23,303 nucleotides of DNA, from positions 1 to 23,303 of the forward strand of contig JAZRPY010000031.1 in NCBI GenBank assembly GCA_045649415.1, written 5' to 3'. Source of the DNA: CAKSQL01 sp045649415. GTDB lineage: Bacteria; Bacillota; Clostridia; UBA1381. Of this stretch, positions 13,526 through 21,877 are shown in pieces (within the stretch, counting starts at the first letter, position 1; each line of letters opens with the position of its first letter). The position numbers were made by a program, and so were the translations under genes. Under the pieces are notes generated by a model, which had not been told where the DNA came from, searched no databases, and saw only the letters and a program-made list of their open reading frames with translations.

Positions 13526-15769
13526 TTATTTTGCTTCGTATATAATAAGCTCGGACGCTAATGAAGGTGAAACCTTCACCTTGATTCCATTCTGATAAAT
13601 ATCCATTCCCGACATTATTGCTGTTGTGTTAAGGTTGTCAAGTGTAATCATATAAGTAAGGGAAGGGTCAATACCCTTGGGATAAACTGTGATAAAATCA
13701 TCGGTTTTTGAATCTGCCAGCTTAAATATTCCAATAACACCGTGGCGTGAATCCTCGGTTCCTCTTTCCAAAATACCAATGCCTTGAGGTTGCTCCATAG
13801 TACCATTTGCACCATAATGACCTGAAACTATATCAGGGGTATGGTGGTATATAAGACCTTGGTCAATAAATGGACGAATGTGCTTTTTATAGATATCAAA
13901 TGTGTGCTTAACAAAAGCTAACTGGTCAGGGTTTGAAATACTTCCCATACAGTTATAGTCATTGGATGTTGGTCTTCCGAATATGGTATTTCTTGCCTGG
14001 AAATCGAGTGAACCCTTTGTGTGTGAATTCATACCACTAACTAATCTGTCCACAGTTTCAGGAGGAAGAACCATAGTCATTCCATTTGTGATTGTGAAGG
14101 AGCGAGGTGGGATTTGCCAATCTGATACCCAGGAGTGAGTAAAGTTCTTAACAAATGCAAGGTCGGTTCTTTCGCCACCACTTGCACAATTTTCAAAAAC
14201 TACATCAGGATATTTTTTCTTTAACCTGTTCAACATAGCGATAACATTCTTGTAGTAACGAAGATGTGAGCTTTCGCTAACACCATTTTTATCATTATAG
14301 TACAGAGTGAAGTTAAGACGCATATTAAAATCAATACGGAATAGATCCAACTGATATTCTTCAATCACTCTTGATAATTCATTTTCTGCCCATTCAACAA
14401 CCTCTGGGTTTGTCATATCCAACAATCTGTCTATTTCGTTTGTGGATTTTGAAATCCATTCAGGATGTTCCTTTGAAACTACAGTTTCTGCAAGATTGCC
14501 CATAGCCTCAATCTCAACCCATAAACCGAATTTCAATCCCTTGCTTCTTGCATAATCTCTTACTTCCTTCAAGCCATTGGGGAATCTTTCGGGGTTGTGA
14601 TGCCAATCACCTGCGCGTTTATACCATTCTCCTTCCTTTCCTGGAGGACAGTACCATCCTGAATCAATAATGAAAATTTCGGCACCAATTTCTGCAACTG
14701 TGTCTATAAAGTGCTTTGCTGCCTTCATATCCATAACTCTTTCGCAACCCATTCCACCTTCAACCCATCCTTTTTTGCCCATTGGTGAGGGATGAGTGAA
14801 CACAGTTTTTCTTGTGTGCTTGTGCATTGAGTTGATTGCATCATCAAGGTCACCATGAAGCATACCTATATGGATTGCAGGCATTGAAAAGCTTTCTGCC
14901 ACTTCTAAAACGAGCATTGGACTTGGGTCATTGATTGAAACATTGTATCCTAATTTTGACACAGTTGTGTCGGTATCAAGCCTGAAAGAAAATTCGTAAC
15001 CACCTGTCCATGCAAGTTGAGCAATCATCATATTTCCCAATAGCTTGTTCTCTAAAACATAGAATGGGTGGCGATAGCATTGGTCGTGGTAACGCTTACC
15101 ACTAAAGCCTGAGGAGTTGTTAGGAAGATTACGCCATCTAAAAGCGCCCTCTCGTCCCCAGGTTGCATTATCCATATATCCCAATGAATAGATTTTTTCG
15201 GGGTCAGGGCCACCCTTAACATAATCCTGCCAATTATCAATAGCTTCAATACCACCACATATTGGTGACATTCCACTTAAATTCATATTTGCATCGGAAT
15301 TATTTTTAATATCAATCCAGCGAGTCATAATGGGAGTTCCGTCAAGGATAGTATGTACCACAACCTCGACAGGCTTCTTTGTGCTTTTTAAGGTTAGTTT
15401 ACCATGAATAACTTTTGCACCTGTACCCTCAATAACTTCATCATTTTTCTCGAAGTTAACAAATTCCCAGGAGTTGTCTAAGGAGACTCCATCCAACTCA
15501 ACATAAAAGGCTTGAGCATCACGGAATAATTGATTCGGGTTAGTTTCACCACCAATCAAAACTTTGGCAAAGCCTGCAATTCTTGTTGGATATGATTCTA
15601 AAACATCAAGGGTGTAGCCTGCAATATTCCAGCCTGCACTCATATATCTTCCGTTTAAAAGAACTTCCTCATAGACACTCATACCTGTACGGAAGGAGAA
15701 TACCTTTTGTCCACCTGTCTCGCTTGTGTGGATGTCATAAAAGGTTGCGTTAAGTAGCTGATTATTCAT
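13526..15769 (-). CDS. GH36 alpha-galactosidase-like glycoside hydrolase
   Basis: A 747-residue protein with the GH36 layout: N-terminal beta-sandwich (about 1-320), (beta/alpha)8 barrel (about 330-650) and a short C-terminal sandwich. FIIDSGWY (366-373) and FGLWVEIEAMG (414-424) match the barrel strands; most alpha-galactosidases have WFEPEMV here. Asp480 in LFRIDFN is the nucleophile and Asp550 in HSWVSDWQ the acid/base. ENCASGGERTD (526-536) is the conserved loop. There is no signal peptide, so it acts inside the cell, releasing alpha-linked galactose or a related sugar (alpha-N-acetylgalactosamine is possible). Ribosome binding site AGAAGGGAA. It lies 54 bases downstream of the CofE-like gene and may be co-transcribed. 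A TTGACA at the end of that gene and a palindrome at 15793-15809 allow separate control. Confidence 0.88.
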   Translation of the reverse strand: MNNQLLNATFYDIHTSETGGQKVFSFRTGMSVYEEVLLNGRYMSAGWNIAGYTLDVLESYPTRIAGFAKVLIGGETNPNQLFRDAQAFYVELDGVSLDNSWEFVNFEKNDEVIEGTGAKVIHGKLTLKSTKKPVEVVVHTILDGTPIMTRWIDIKNNSDANMNLSGMSPICGGIEAIDNWQDYVKGGPDPEKIYSLGYMDNATWGREGAFRWRNLPNNSSGFSGKRYHDQCYRHPFYVLENKLLGNMMIAQLAWTGGYEFSFRLDTDTTVSKLGYNVSINDPSPMLVLEVAESFSMPAIHIGMLHGDLDDAINSMHKHTRKTVFTHPSPMGKKGWVEGGMGCERVMDMKAAKHFIDTVAEIGAEIFIIDSGWYCPPGKEGEWYKRAGDWHHNPERFPNGLKEVRDYARSKGLKFGLWVEIEAMGNLAETVVSKEHPEWISKSTNEIDRLLDMTNPEVVEWAENELSRVIEEYQLDLFRIDFNMRLNFTLYYNDKNGVSESSHLRYYKNVIAMLNRLKKKYPDVVFENCASGGERTDLAFVKNFTHSWVSDWQIPPRSFTITNGMTMVLPPETVDRLVSGMNSHTKGSLDFQARNTIFGRPTSNDYNCMGSISNPDQLAFVKHTFDIYKKHIRPFIDQGLIYHHTPDIVSGHYGANGTMEQPQGIGILERGTEDSRHGVIGIFKLADSKTDDFITVYPKGIDPSLTYMITLDNLNTTAIMSGMDIYQNGIKVKVSPSLASELIIYEAK

Positions 15770-15792
15770 AATAAAACATTCCCTTCTTTAAC

Positions 15793-15809
15793 GATAATAT
15801 TATATTATC
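15793..15809. promoter_or_regulatory. Palindrome upstream of the GH36 gene
   Basis: A perfect 17-base palindrome with one central base (GATAATAT, T, ATATTATC) lies 24 bases upstream of the GH36 start codon. It could be an operator or a small mRNA hairpin. Being pure A/T in the middle, it could also arise by chance. Confidence 0.35.
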
Positions 15810-15823
15810 ATATTTATTTAGTA

Positions 15824-17020
15824 TTAGTTTGTGTAATTGTCAAAATATCCCTGAACAAGAACAACTGGTGTTCCCTTATCACCTGAGCCACTTGTAAGGT
15901 CACAGAGTGAACCGATAAGGTCAGTAAGCTGACGAGGGGTTGTACCCTGAGATGCCATATCTCCAACCAAGTTATCACTCTTTGACTTGATACTTTCAGA
16001 AATTGCTTTCTTCAGTTCTTCACCTGATAAGTTCTTAAAGTCATTATCTGCAAGATACTTTAGCTTTATCTCATTAGGAGTACCGATAAGTCCGTCTGTG
16101 AAGGCAGGGGATACAACAGGGTCTGCAAGCTCCCAGATTTTTCCTTTTGGGTCTTTGAAGGCACCATCGCCATATACCATAACCTCTATATGCTTACCTG
16201 TTTTTTTCAAAATTTTATCCTGAACATCAAGAACAAGACTTTTACAATCTCTTGGGAATAGCTTAATTGTGCTTTCAGTTGCCTTGTTTGAGCCTAAAAG
16301 ACCATAGTTTTCATTAAAACCACTACCATTTATAGGTGCATTCATAATCTCATCCAAGCCTAACACAATTTTAGCACCTGCAGCTTTTAGGATTCTCTTT
16401 GTTCTTGCTCTTGTGTGAATGTCACAGGTTAAAACTGTGTCGGTGTAGTTTAAGATTTCTCTTGCCTGATTTGCAAAGATAATCTCAACCTCAGCACCCT
16501 CCTCGCGAATCAAGTCACCATAGTACTGAACATAGTCAACACCTGTAAATTCATGCTTGTTTTCACCGAATAGCTCACGATATTTTTCCAAGCTCAACAC
16601 ATCGGAATATGGGTTAACTCCCGCAGCATCAATCTTATCAAGATTAACAAGCTCATTTCCCACCTCGTCGGAAGGGTAACTGAGCATAAGCACAATTTTT
16701 TTAGAAGCTCTTGCAATACCTCTTAGGCAGATTGCAAATCTGTTTCTTGAAAGAATAGGGAATATAACTCCCACAGTGCCTCCTCCAAGCTTATTTCTAA
16801 CATCCTCACAGATGTTGTCAACCGATGCGTAATTTCCTTGAGCACGAGCAACAATTGACTCGGTTATTGAAATAACATCTCTGTCGTATATTGAAAAACC
16901 TTCATCTTCGGCAGCCTCCAAAACACTGTTGCAAACCATCTGTGCAAGGTCGTCACCTTCTCTTATGATGGGACATCTTATACCTCTTGAAACTGTTCCT
17001 ACTTTTCTCTCGTTTGCCAT
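15824..17020 (-). CDS. CofE-like (F420-0:gamma-glutamyl ligase family) protein
   Basis: A 398-residue protein of the F420_ligase family (PF01996), whose archetype CofE adds L-glutamate to coenzyme F420-0 using GTP. The N-terminal part YDRDVISITESIVARAQGNY matches the GDVLVVTSKIVSKxEG pattern of CofE. The segment GTVGVIFPILSRNRFAICLRGIARA and the central YGDGAFKDPKGKIWELADPV are conserved-looking in the clostridial branch. It is much longer than archaeal CofE (about 250 residues) and lacks the nitroreductase domain of FbiB. Clostridia generally do not make F420 and no other F420 gene is here, so the substrate is probably different. Ribosome binding site AAGGAG. It is first of a two-gene unit with the GH36 gene. 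The family call is fairly sure; the function is unknown. Confidence 0.8.
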   Translation of the reverse strand: MANERKVGTVSRGIRCPIIREGDDLAQMVCNSVLEAAEDEGFSIYDRDVISITESIVARAQGNYASVDNICEDVRNKLGGGTVGVIFPILSRNRFAICLRGIARASKKIVLMLSYPSDEVGNELVNLDKIDAAGVNPYSDVLSLEKYRELFGENKHEFTGVDYVQYYGDLIREEGAEVEIIFANQAREILNYTDTVLTCDIHTRARTKRILKAAGAKIVLGLDEIMNAPINGSGFNENYGLLGSNKATESTIKLFPRDCKSLVLDVQDKILKKTGKHIEVMVYGDGAFKDPKGKIWELADPVVSPAFTDGLIGTPNEIKLKYLADNDFKNLSGEELKKAISESIKSKSDNLVGDMASQGTTPRQLTDLIGSLCDLTSGSGDKGTPVVLVQGYFDNYTN

Positions 17021-17088
17021 AATGCTAACTCCTTTTTTATATAGGATAAATGTTGTGATAAATAAAAAACAAAATAATCACAGTCTAT

Positions 17089-17117
17089 ATTATAACACAA
17101 TAAAAAAGATCTAACAA
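17089..17117 (-). promoter_or_regulatory. Promoter of the CofE-like/GH36 unit
   Basis: On the minus strand, TTGTTA (17112-17117), a 17-base spacer and TATAAT (17089-17094) with TG one base before the -10. The 307-base gap 17021-17327 otherwise holds only A/T-rich DNA and the opposing promoter near 17240. Confidence 0.75.
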
Positions 17118-17236
17118 GTATTTTTTAAAAAGTTATTTAATATAAATTATTTATAATATATTTTCAGCTCTTTTTATGATAAATATTACAAAATTCTAAA
17201 AAAAATAAATTTGGGGTGTACTTATAGACTTTTATA

Positions 17237-17245
17237 TGATATAAT
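17237..17245 (+). promoter_or_regulatory. Extended -10 promoter of the DUF5684 gene
   Basis: TGATATAAT at 17237-17245 is a full extended -10. No good -35 box lies 16-18 bases upstream, so activity would depend on the TG extension or an activator. Confidence 0.5.
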
Positions 17246-17327
17246 AAAGGAAATATACAAATGGGAAATGAAATTAAATATCTGTTATTGATTTTGAAAT
17301 CATATAACATTAGGGAGGACTTTCAAT

Positions 17328-17837
17328 ATGGAAACAAATTATGATATAATGATGGCAACTATAGCAAACGATATGATTACAACATTCATAGTTGCTTGTG
17401 CACTTGGTATAATCATTGGTATGGTTGTAGGTGCACTTATAGCGATTGATTATGTGGGATTCTGGAAATCATATAAAAAAGCCGGTCAGTCGGGATGGAA
17501 ATGCCTTATCCCATTCTACAATCAATACATAAGCTATAAAATTTCATGGAAAACTGAAAGATATTTTGCATATCTTTCAGCAAATGTACTCGCAATTGTG
17601 TTTTCAATAATTGGAAAAAATGTTTATGGCGTTGCAAATGTGATAATGAATATTTTGTCAATTGCATCCACTATTGTTGCGCTTGTATTTTATATTATAA
17701 GATCCGTTAAATTTGCAAAAGCGTATGGAAAGGGAGTAGGCTTTGGAATTGGGATTATATTATTGGAACCTATTTTTATGGCTATTTTAGGACTTGGAAA
17801 AGCAGAGTATGTTGGTGCACAAACAGAGAAAAAATAA
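17328..17837 (+). CDS. DUF5684-like small membrane protein
   Basis: A 169-residue integral membrane protein. Hydrophobic segments lie at about 17-42, 78-97, 101-125 and 136-157. Between the first two is the family signature, a KKAGQSGWKCLIPFYNQY loop (50-67), and near the end KFAKAYGKGVGFGIGIILL. These match DUF5684, a clostridial family of unknown function whose members are sometimes seen near signal-peptidase or secretion genes. Ribosome binding site AGGGAGGA. It is transcribed alone between a promoter and a bidirectional terminator, opposing the LOG-family gene. No function can be proposed. Confidence 0.8.
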   Translation: METNYDIMMATIANDMITTFIVACALGIIIGMVVGALIAIDYVGFWKSYKKAGQSGWKCLIPFYNQYISYKISWKTERYFAYLSANVLAIVFSIIGKNVYGVANVIMNILSIASTIVALVFYIIRSVKFAKAYGKGVGFGIGIILLEPIFMAILGLGKAEYVGAQTEKK

Positions 17838-17887
17838 AAAGCTATAGAATATTTCTTGCCTGAGCATGTTTTAAAAAACATAAACAA

Positions 17888-17928
17888 TTAAAATGTCTGT
17901 TACCTTTTTGGGTAACAGACATTTTTTT
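17888..17928. terminator. Bidirectional terminator between DUF5684 and LOG genes
   Basis: A 14-bp stem AAATGTCTGTTACC (17891-17904) with GGTAACAGACATTT (17911-17924), a 6-base loop, and T to 17928. A-rich sequence on the left serves the opposing gene, whose stop codon overlaps the end of this signal. Confidence 0.9.
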
Positions 17929-18508
17929 AACCATTTTTCAAATTATGGACATCTCGTTCCTTGCGATTGTCATTTTCAATATAGTCTAAAATTTCGTCAT
18001 CATCGTCACTATAATCATATAGCTCCATACATTCTTTATTTATAAATTTTTCTTTTACTGCCTGCTTTAAAAAATCATCAAGCTCTGAATAATATTTATT
18101 CACATCAAAAATTGCGATAGGCTTGGTATGTCTTGCAAGCTGTTTTAAAGTAAGCACCTCGAAAAATTCTTCCATTGTGCCGACTCCACCTGGAACTGTG
18201 ATAAATGCATCGGACATATTCACCATTGTGGTTATTCTTTCTGCCATTGTGTTGGTAAATATCAAATCATCACACTCATCATAGATTGCTTCAATATTTT
18301 CATCACGGAAGAAGGAAGGGATAATTCCTATAATTTCTCCATCTGCCTTTTTTACACCACGGGCAATTGCGCCCATAAGCCCATTTGCACCTGCACCAAA
18401 AACAAGAGTGTGACCTCGTTTTGCCAATTTTTCTCCTAATCTTTCCACTGCCTCTATATAGGATTTGTCAATCTCTTTGCTGGCAGCACCAAACACACAA
18501 ATTTTCAT
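17927..18508 (-). CDS. LOG-family nucleoside 5'-monophosphate phosphoribohydrolase
   Basis: A 193-residue Rossmann-fold protein of the TIGR00730/LOG family. It starts with MKICVFGAAS, and the diagnostic PGGVGTMEE is at 106-114 with the catalytic Glu in the last positions. GAGANGLMGAIARG (38-51) is the nucleotide-binding segment and MAERITTM (88-95) replaces the usual MxxRKxxM. Members cleave the N-glycosidic bond of cytokinin or purine nucleotide monophosphates, releasing the base and ribose 5-phosphate. In bacteria the role is thought to be nucleotide salvage or housecleaning. It has a perfect AGGAGG ribosome binding site and its own promoter. Confidence 0.9.
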   Translation of the reverse strand: MKICVFGAASKEIDKSYIEAVERLGEKLAKRGHTLVFGAGANGLMGAIARGVKKADGEIIGIIPSFFRDENIEAIYDECDDLIFTNTMAERITTMVNMSDAFITVPGGVGTMEEFFEVLTLKQLARHTKPIAIFDVNKYYSELDDFLKQAVKEKFINKECMELYDYSDDDDEILDYIENDNRKERDVHNLKNG

Positions 18509-18544
18509 ATTAAAAACCTCCTTGACATATCCCCCTTAATATAT

Positions 18545-18573
18545 ATTTTAGCACATATTTTGAAAAATATCAA
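18545..18573 (-). promoter_or_regulatory. Promoter of the LOG-family gene
   Basis: On the minus strand, TTGATA (18568-18573), a 17-base spacer and TAAAAT (18545-18550) with TG one base before it. The start lies about 30 bases before the gene. Confidence 0.7.
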
Positions 18574-18675
18574 TATTATTTGAATTATAACAGAAGTAAA
18601 CAAATCTTATTTATTTACGATCATTGCATTATTCTTCGTCTATTTTGATGATTTTTCTAATCATTTTTTACCACC

Positions 18676-18704
18676 TTGATTTTATGACTTAATTATAGTA
18701 TAAT
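18676..18704 (+). promoter_or_regulatory. Promoter of the YitT/GH13 unit
   Basis: TTGATT (18676-18681), a 17-base spacer and TATAAT (18699-18704). It points away from the LOG promoter; the two share the 350-base gap 18509-18858. The transcript would carry a leader of about 150 bases. Confidence 0.7.
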
Positions 18705-18727
18705 AATTTAAAGCAAAGCTTGAAATT

Positions 18728-18768
18728 GTTGATATGTCCTTGTGGGACGAGGAAAAGGAATTCATATC
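18728..18768 (+). promoter_or_regulatory. Structured leader of the YitT mRNA, function unknown
   Basis: The leader can fold as a nested hairpin: GATATG with CATATC outside, CCTTG with CGAGG inside and loop TGGGA. An alternative pairs TCCTT with AAGGA, and another pairs GTTGATAT with ATATCGAC. Competing stems are a riboswitch-like property, but there is no terminator T-run and I recognise no known class. Confidence 0.35.
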
Positions 18769-18858
18769 ATATCGACTAAAAAGGCGGCATTTTAAAAAAT
18801 AAATGAAATAAGTTTATACTAATAATAAAATCAGATAGAAAGGAATGAGGTTTAGTAT

Positions 18859-19764
18859 ATGAAAGAAAAGTTTTCAAAAGAACTAAACAAATTGCATTGG
18901 CAAAATTTTATAGCCTTGTTCATTGCAGGTTGCATAAATGCATTTGGAGTAACTGTGTTTTTGGCTCCGGTTGATTTATATGATAGTGGTGTATCGGGAA
19001 CATCTATGCTATTATCGCAACTAACACCGGATTATCTGAGTTTATCAGTTTTCCTGATTTTGTTGAATATTCCATTATTTATATATGGCCATAAAAAGCA
19101 AGGCAGAGCGTTTACTATTTATTCGATATTTACAGTTATTGTTTATTCAGTCTGTGCATGGCTCATAACTGATGTACTGCCTGTTGATGTGTCTATAGCT
19201 TCGCCTATTGCAGAAAATGATTTATTACTTTGTGCGTTGTTTGGAGGACTGATTTCAGGTGTTGGTAGTGGTCTAACAATTCGCTTTGGTGGTGCGATTG
19301 ACGGAATCGAGGTTATGTCGGTAATCTTTGCAAAACGACTCGGTATCACAGTTGGAACATTTGTGATGATATATAATGTTATTTTATATATTATTTGTGG
19401 ATTTGTTCTTGATAGTTGGATCTTGCCCTTATATTCCATTGTGACATATATGGCAGCCCTTAAAACAATTGACTTTATTGTGGAAGGCCTTGATCGTTCA
19501 AAAGGCGTGATGATAGTTACAGAGAAGGCTGATGAGGTATCTGATGCCTTGGTTGAAGCATTTGAAACAGGCGCAACCATTCTTAGTGGTAAGGGTGGAT
19601 ATTCTAAAGAAAAAAGGAATGTTGTATATTTTATTGTCAACAGATTTCAAATTGCAGAAATGAGAACAATAGTACACACTGTTGATCCGAAGGCATTTAT
19701 GACTATTTCGGAAGTGGCAGATGTATTCACTCATGCACATGCAAAAACTGAAGAACCTCAATAA
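18859..19764 (+). CDS. YitT family membrane protein (DUF2179)
   Basis: A 301-residue membrane protein. About five hydrophobic helices occupy residues 15-200 (FIALFIAGCINAFGVTVFLA and FGGLISGVGSGLTIRFGGAI are characteristic of YitT), followed by a soluble DUF2179 domain (about 215-295) with GATILSGKGGYSKEKRNVVY. The family is widespread in Firmicutes, located in the cytoplasmic membrane and of unsettled function; transport has been proposed. The ribosome binding site region is GAAAGGAATGAGG. The GH13 gene starts 43 bases after the stop with no terminator between, so the two are likely co-transcribed. Confidence 0.9.
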   Translation: MKEKFSKELNKLHWQNFIALFIAGCINAFGVTVFLAPVDLYDSGVSGTSMLLSQLTPDYLSLSVFLILLNIPLFIYGHKKQGRAFTIYSIFTVIVYSVCAWLITDVLPVDVSIASPIAENDLLLCALFGGLISGVGSGLTIRFGGAIDGIEVMSVIFAKRLGITVGTFVMIYNVILYIICGFVLDSWILPLYSIVTYMAALKTIDFIVEGLDRSKGVMIVTEKADEVSDALVEAFETGATILSGKGGYSKEKRNVVYFIVNRFQIAEMRTIVHTVDPKAFMTISEVADVFTHAHAKTEEPQ

Positions 19765-19807
19765 GCAAAAAAACAGTGAAAGTATTTTATGAAATGGAGA
19801 GAAAGTT

Positions 19808-21175
19808 ATGGCTTGGTACGATGAAGCAATATTTTATCATATATATCCTTTGGGAATGACAGGAGCACCAAAAGAAAACTCTTATGGCGCAGTTGAACAT
19901 AGATTAAACAGCTTGGTTCCCATCATACCTGAGATTAAGGAAATAGGATTTAATGCACTATATATAGGGCCACTTTTTGAGTCGGTTGGTCATGGTTATG
20001 AAACCACAGATTACAAAAAGTTAGATTCAAGATTGGGTACAAATGAAGATTTAACAAAATTTGTTGCAGAATGCCACAAGCAAGGGATAAGGGTAATCTT
20101 AGACGGTGTGTTTAATCATACAGGTCGTGATTTCTTTGCTTTCAAAGACATCAAACAAAACCATGAAAACTCGCAGTATAAGGATTGGTATTGCAATGTA
20201 AATTTCAACGGAAATAACTCATATAATGATGGCTTTTCTTATGAAAACTGGGGAGGATATGATTTGCTTGTTAAGCTAAATCAACATAACCACGATGTTA
20301 GAGAGTATATTTGTGATGTAATTCGCTTTTGGGTAGATGAGTTTGACATTGACGGAATTCGTCTGGATGCTGCTGATGTATTAGATTTTAGATATATGCA
20401 GATGATGCGTCAGGTGGCAAATAAAATCAAACCTGATTTCTGGCTTATGGGTGAAGTCATCCATGGTGATTATATTCGTTGGGCAAACAGTGATACGCTA
20501 CATTCTGTTACCAACTACCATCTCCACAAGGCGCTATATTCCGGTCATAATGACCACAACTATTTTGAAATTGCACACACAGTGAAACGATTGTATGAGA
20601 TGGGTGGCAATAGGGTAGATGGGCTTAAGCTATACAATTTTGTTGATAACCATGATGTAGAAAGAATTTATACAAAGCTTGAAAACAAAAAGCATTTTGC
20701 ACCAGTCCATATCCTTATGTACACACTTCCCGGTATTCCGTCTATATATTATGGCTCAGAATTTGGTATTGAAGGAGCAAAGCAAAGAGGCTCTGATGAT
20801 TCTCTACGACCTGCTATCTCCTACGAACAGTATATGCAAGCTACACAGGACAATAATTTTACAAAACTGATTTCAAGACTTGGTGAAATACGCTCTAATG
20901 CAAAAGCGTTATCCTATGGAGAATATCATGAGCTTCTTTTAACAAACGGTCAGTATGCATTTTCCAGAAGTTACAATGGGCAGGATGTGGTTGTGACTGT
21001 GAATAATAGCGATGAAGATTTTGTGATGAACCTACCTGTTGGAAGAACAGAAGAATATGTGGGTGGAATTTCCGGTGTACAAGTATCTGCAAACAATGGA
21101 TACATATCCGTGAATGTGAAGTCAAATTCAGGAGAAATCTGGCTGCCTTCAGGTGTGAGCGAGCCGAAACTATAA
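19808..21175 (+). CDS. GH13 alpha-amylase family enzyme, cytoplasmic
   Basis: A 455-residue retaining alpha-glucan enzyme. The barrel starts at once (MAWYDEAIFYHIYPLG), with no signal peptide and no N-terminal starch-binding domain. The four GH13 regions are visible: I DGVFNHT at 99-105, II GIRLDAAD with nucleophile Asp187, III GEV with acid Glu216, and IV FVDNHD with Asp283. A short all-beta C domain (about 380-450) follows. The active-site sequences resemble cyclomaltodextrinase/neopullulanase-type enzymes, so hydrolysis of imported malto-oligosaccharides is likely, but subfamily and product are not certain. Ribosome binding site GGAGAGAAAG. It is the second gene after YitT. The hairpin downstream has its T-run on the other strand, so no clear forward terminator is seen. 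Confidence 0.92.
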   Translation: MAWYDEAIFYHIYPLGMTGAPKENSYGAVEHRLNSLVPIIPEIKEIGFNALYIGPLFESVGHGYETTDYKKLDSRLGTNEDLTKFVAECHKQGIRVILDGVFNHTGRDFFAFKDIKQNHENSQYKDWYCNVNFNGNNSYNDGFSYENWGGYDLLVKLNQHNHDVREYICDVIRFWVDEFDIDGIRLDAADVLDFRYMQMMRQVANKIKPDFWLMGEVIHGDYIRWANSDTLHSVTNYHLHKALYSGHNDHNYFEIAHTVKRLYEMGGNRVDGLKLYNFVDNHDVERIYTKLENKKHFAPVHILMYTLPGIPSIYYGSEFGIEGAKQRGSDDSLRPAISYEQYMQATQDNNFTKLISRLGEIRSNAKALSYGEYHELLLTNGQYAFSRSYNGQDVVVTVNNSDEDFVMNLPVGRTEEYVGGISGVQVSANNGYISVNVKSNSGEIWLPSGVSEPKL

Positions 21176-21203
21176 AAAATCGGAACAAGCGAAACTTGTT
21201 CCG
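21173..21203 (-). terminator. Terminator of tRNA-Trp
   Basis: A perfect 9-bp stem CGGAACAAG/CTTGTTCCG (21181-21203). Read on the minus strand it is followed by a run of six T, so it ends the tRNA-Trp transcript just inside the 3' end of the GH13 gene. On the plus strand there is no T-run. Confidence 0.85.
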
Positions 21204-21207
21204 ACGC

Positions 21208-21281
21208 TGGCAGGGGTAGAAGGACTCGAACCCTCAAGAACGGTTTTGGAGACCGGCATGTTACCATTACATCATACCCCT
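21208..21281 (-). tRNA. tRNA-Trp (anticodon CCA)
   Basis: On the minus strand the acceptor AGGGGTA pairs with TACCCCT, the D stem is ATGT/ACAT, the anticodon loop CTCCAAA gives CCA, the T loop is TTCGAGT, and discriminator G plus CCA are encoded. One oddity: the outermost anticodon-stem pair (27-43) is C opposite T, where tRNA-Trp usually has a normal pair. It has its own promoter and terminator. Confidence 0.95.
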
Positions 21282-21307
21282 AAGTTATCTCAATTAACGA
21301 CTCATAT

Positions 21308-21337
21308 ATTTTACCACATATATGTTGAATTTGTCAA
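21308..21337 (-). promoter_or_regulatory. Promoter of tRNA-Trp
   Basis: On the minus strand, TTGACA (21332-21337), an 18-base spacer and TAAAAT (21308-21313) preceded by TG plus one base. It lies 27 bases before the tRNA 5' end. Confidence 0.75.
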
Positions 21338-21466
21338 TATGTTTTTCGAAAAAAGTATAAATAATAAAAAAGAGGGTAAAATTAACAGTATATTTTTATT
21401 TTATGGACACTATTCTAACCATAAAGAACAAATATGAAAATTTTTTAATTAAAATAAAAAAAACCC

Positions 21467-21495
21467 TTGACAATACTTGACTTATCTGCTATAAT
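21467..21495 (+). promoter_or_regulatory. Promoter of the five-tRNA operon
   Basis: TTGACA (21467-21472), a 17-base spacer and TATAAT (21490-21495), plus a TG extension: a full consensus promoter 42 bases before tRNA-Gly. Confidence 0.9.
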
Positions 21496-21536
21496 AATCA
21501 AGTCAGCAACGAGGTGGGGTCTCTTGTTGTGAATAT

Positions 21537-21610
<74 letters not shown>

Positions 21611-21618
21611 CCATCTAT

Positions 21619-21695
<77 letters not shown>

Positions 21696-21707
21696 TTTTT
21701 TTATTAT

Positions 21708-21785
21708 GGTGGGTATAGTTCAGCTGGTTAGAGCGTCAGTTTGTGGCACTGAATGTCGTGGGTTCGAATCCCACTACCCACCCCA
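21708..21785 (+). tRNA. tRNA-His (anticodon GTG)
   Basis: Acceptor GTGGGTA/TACCCAC, with the extra G(-1) at 21708 opposite discriminator C at 21782, the identity pair of tRNA-His. Anticodon stem TCAGT/ACTGA, loop TTGTGGC giving GTG, encoded CCA. Confidence 0.97.
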
Positions 21786-21800
21786 TTTTTTTATGTATAA

Positions 21801-21877
21801 AGGGATATAGCCAAGTCGGTAAGGCACCAGATTTTGATTCTGGCATTTCGTAGGTTCGAGTCCTGCTATCCCTGCCA
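21801..21877 (+). tRNA. tRNA-Gln (anticodon TTG)
   Basis: Acceptor AGGGATA/TATCCCT, anticodon stem CCAGA/TCTGG, loop TTTTGAT giving TTG, T loop TTCGAGT, discriminator G and encoded CCA. The next tRNA begins at the very next base. Confidence 0.96.

Noticed and set aside
19143..19640. A 165-codon minus-strand frame inside the YitT gene
   Set aside because: It is antisense to a clear YitT protein, has no start signal and its translation has no recognisable family pattern.
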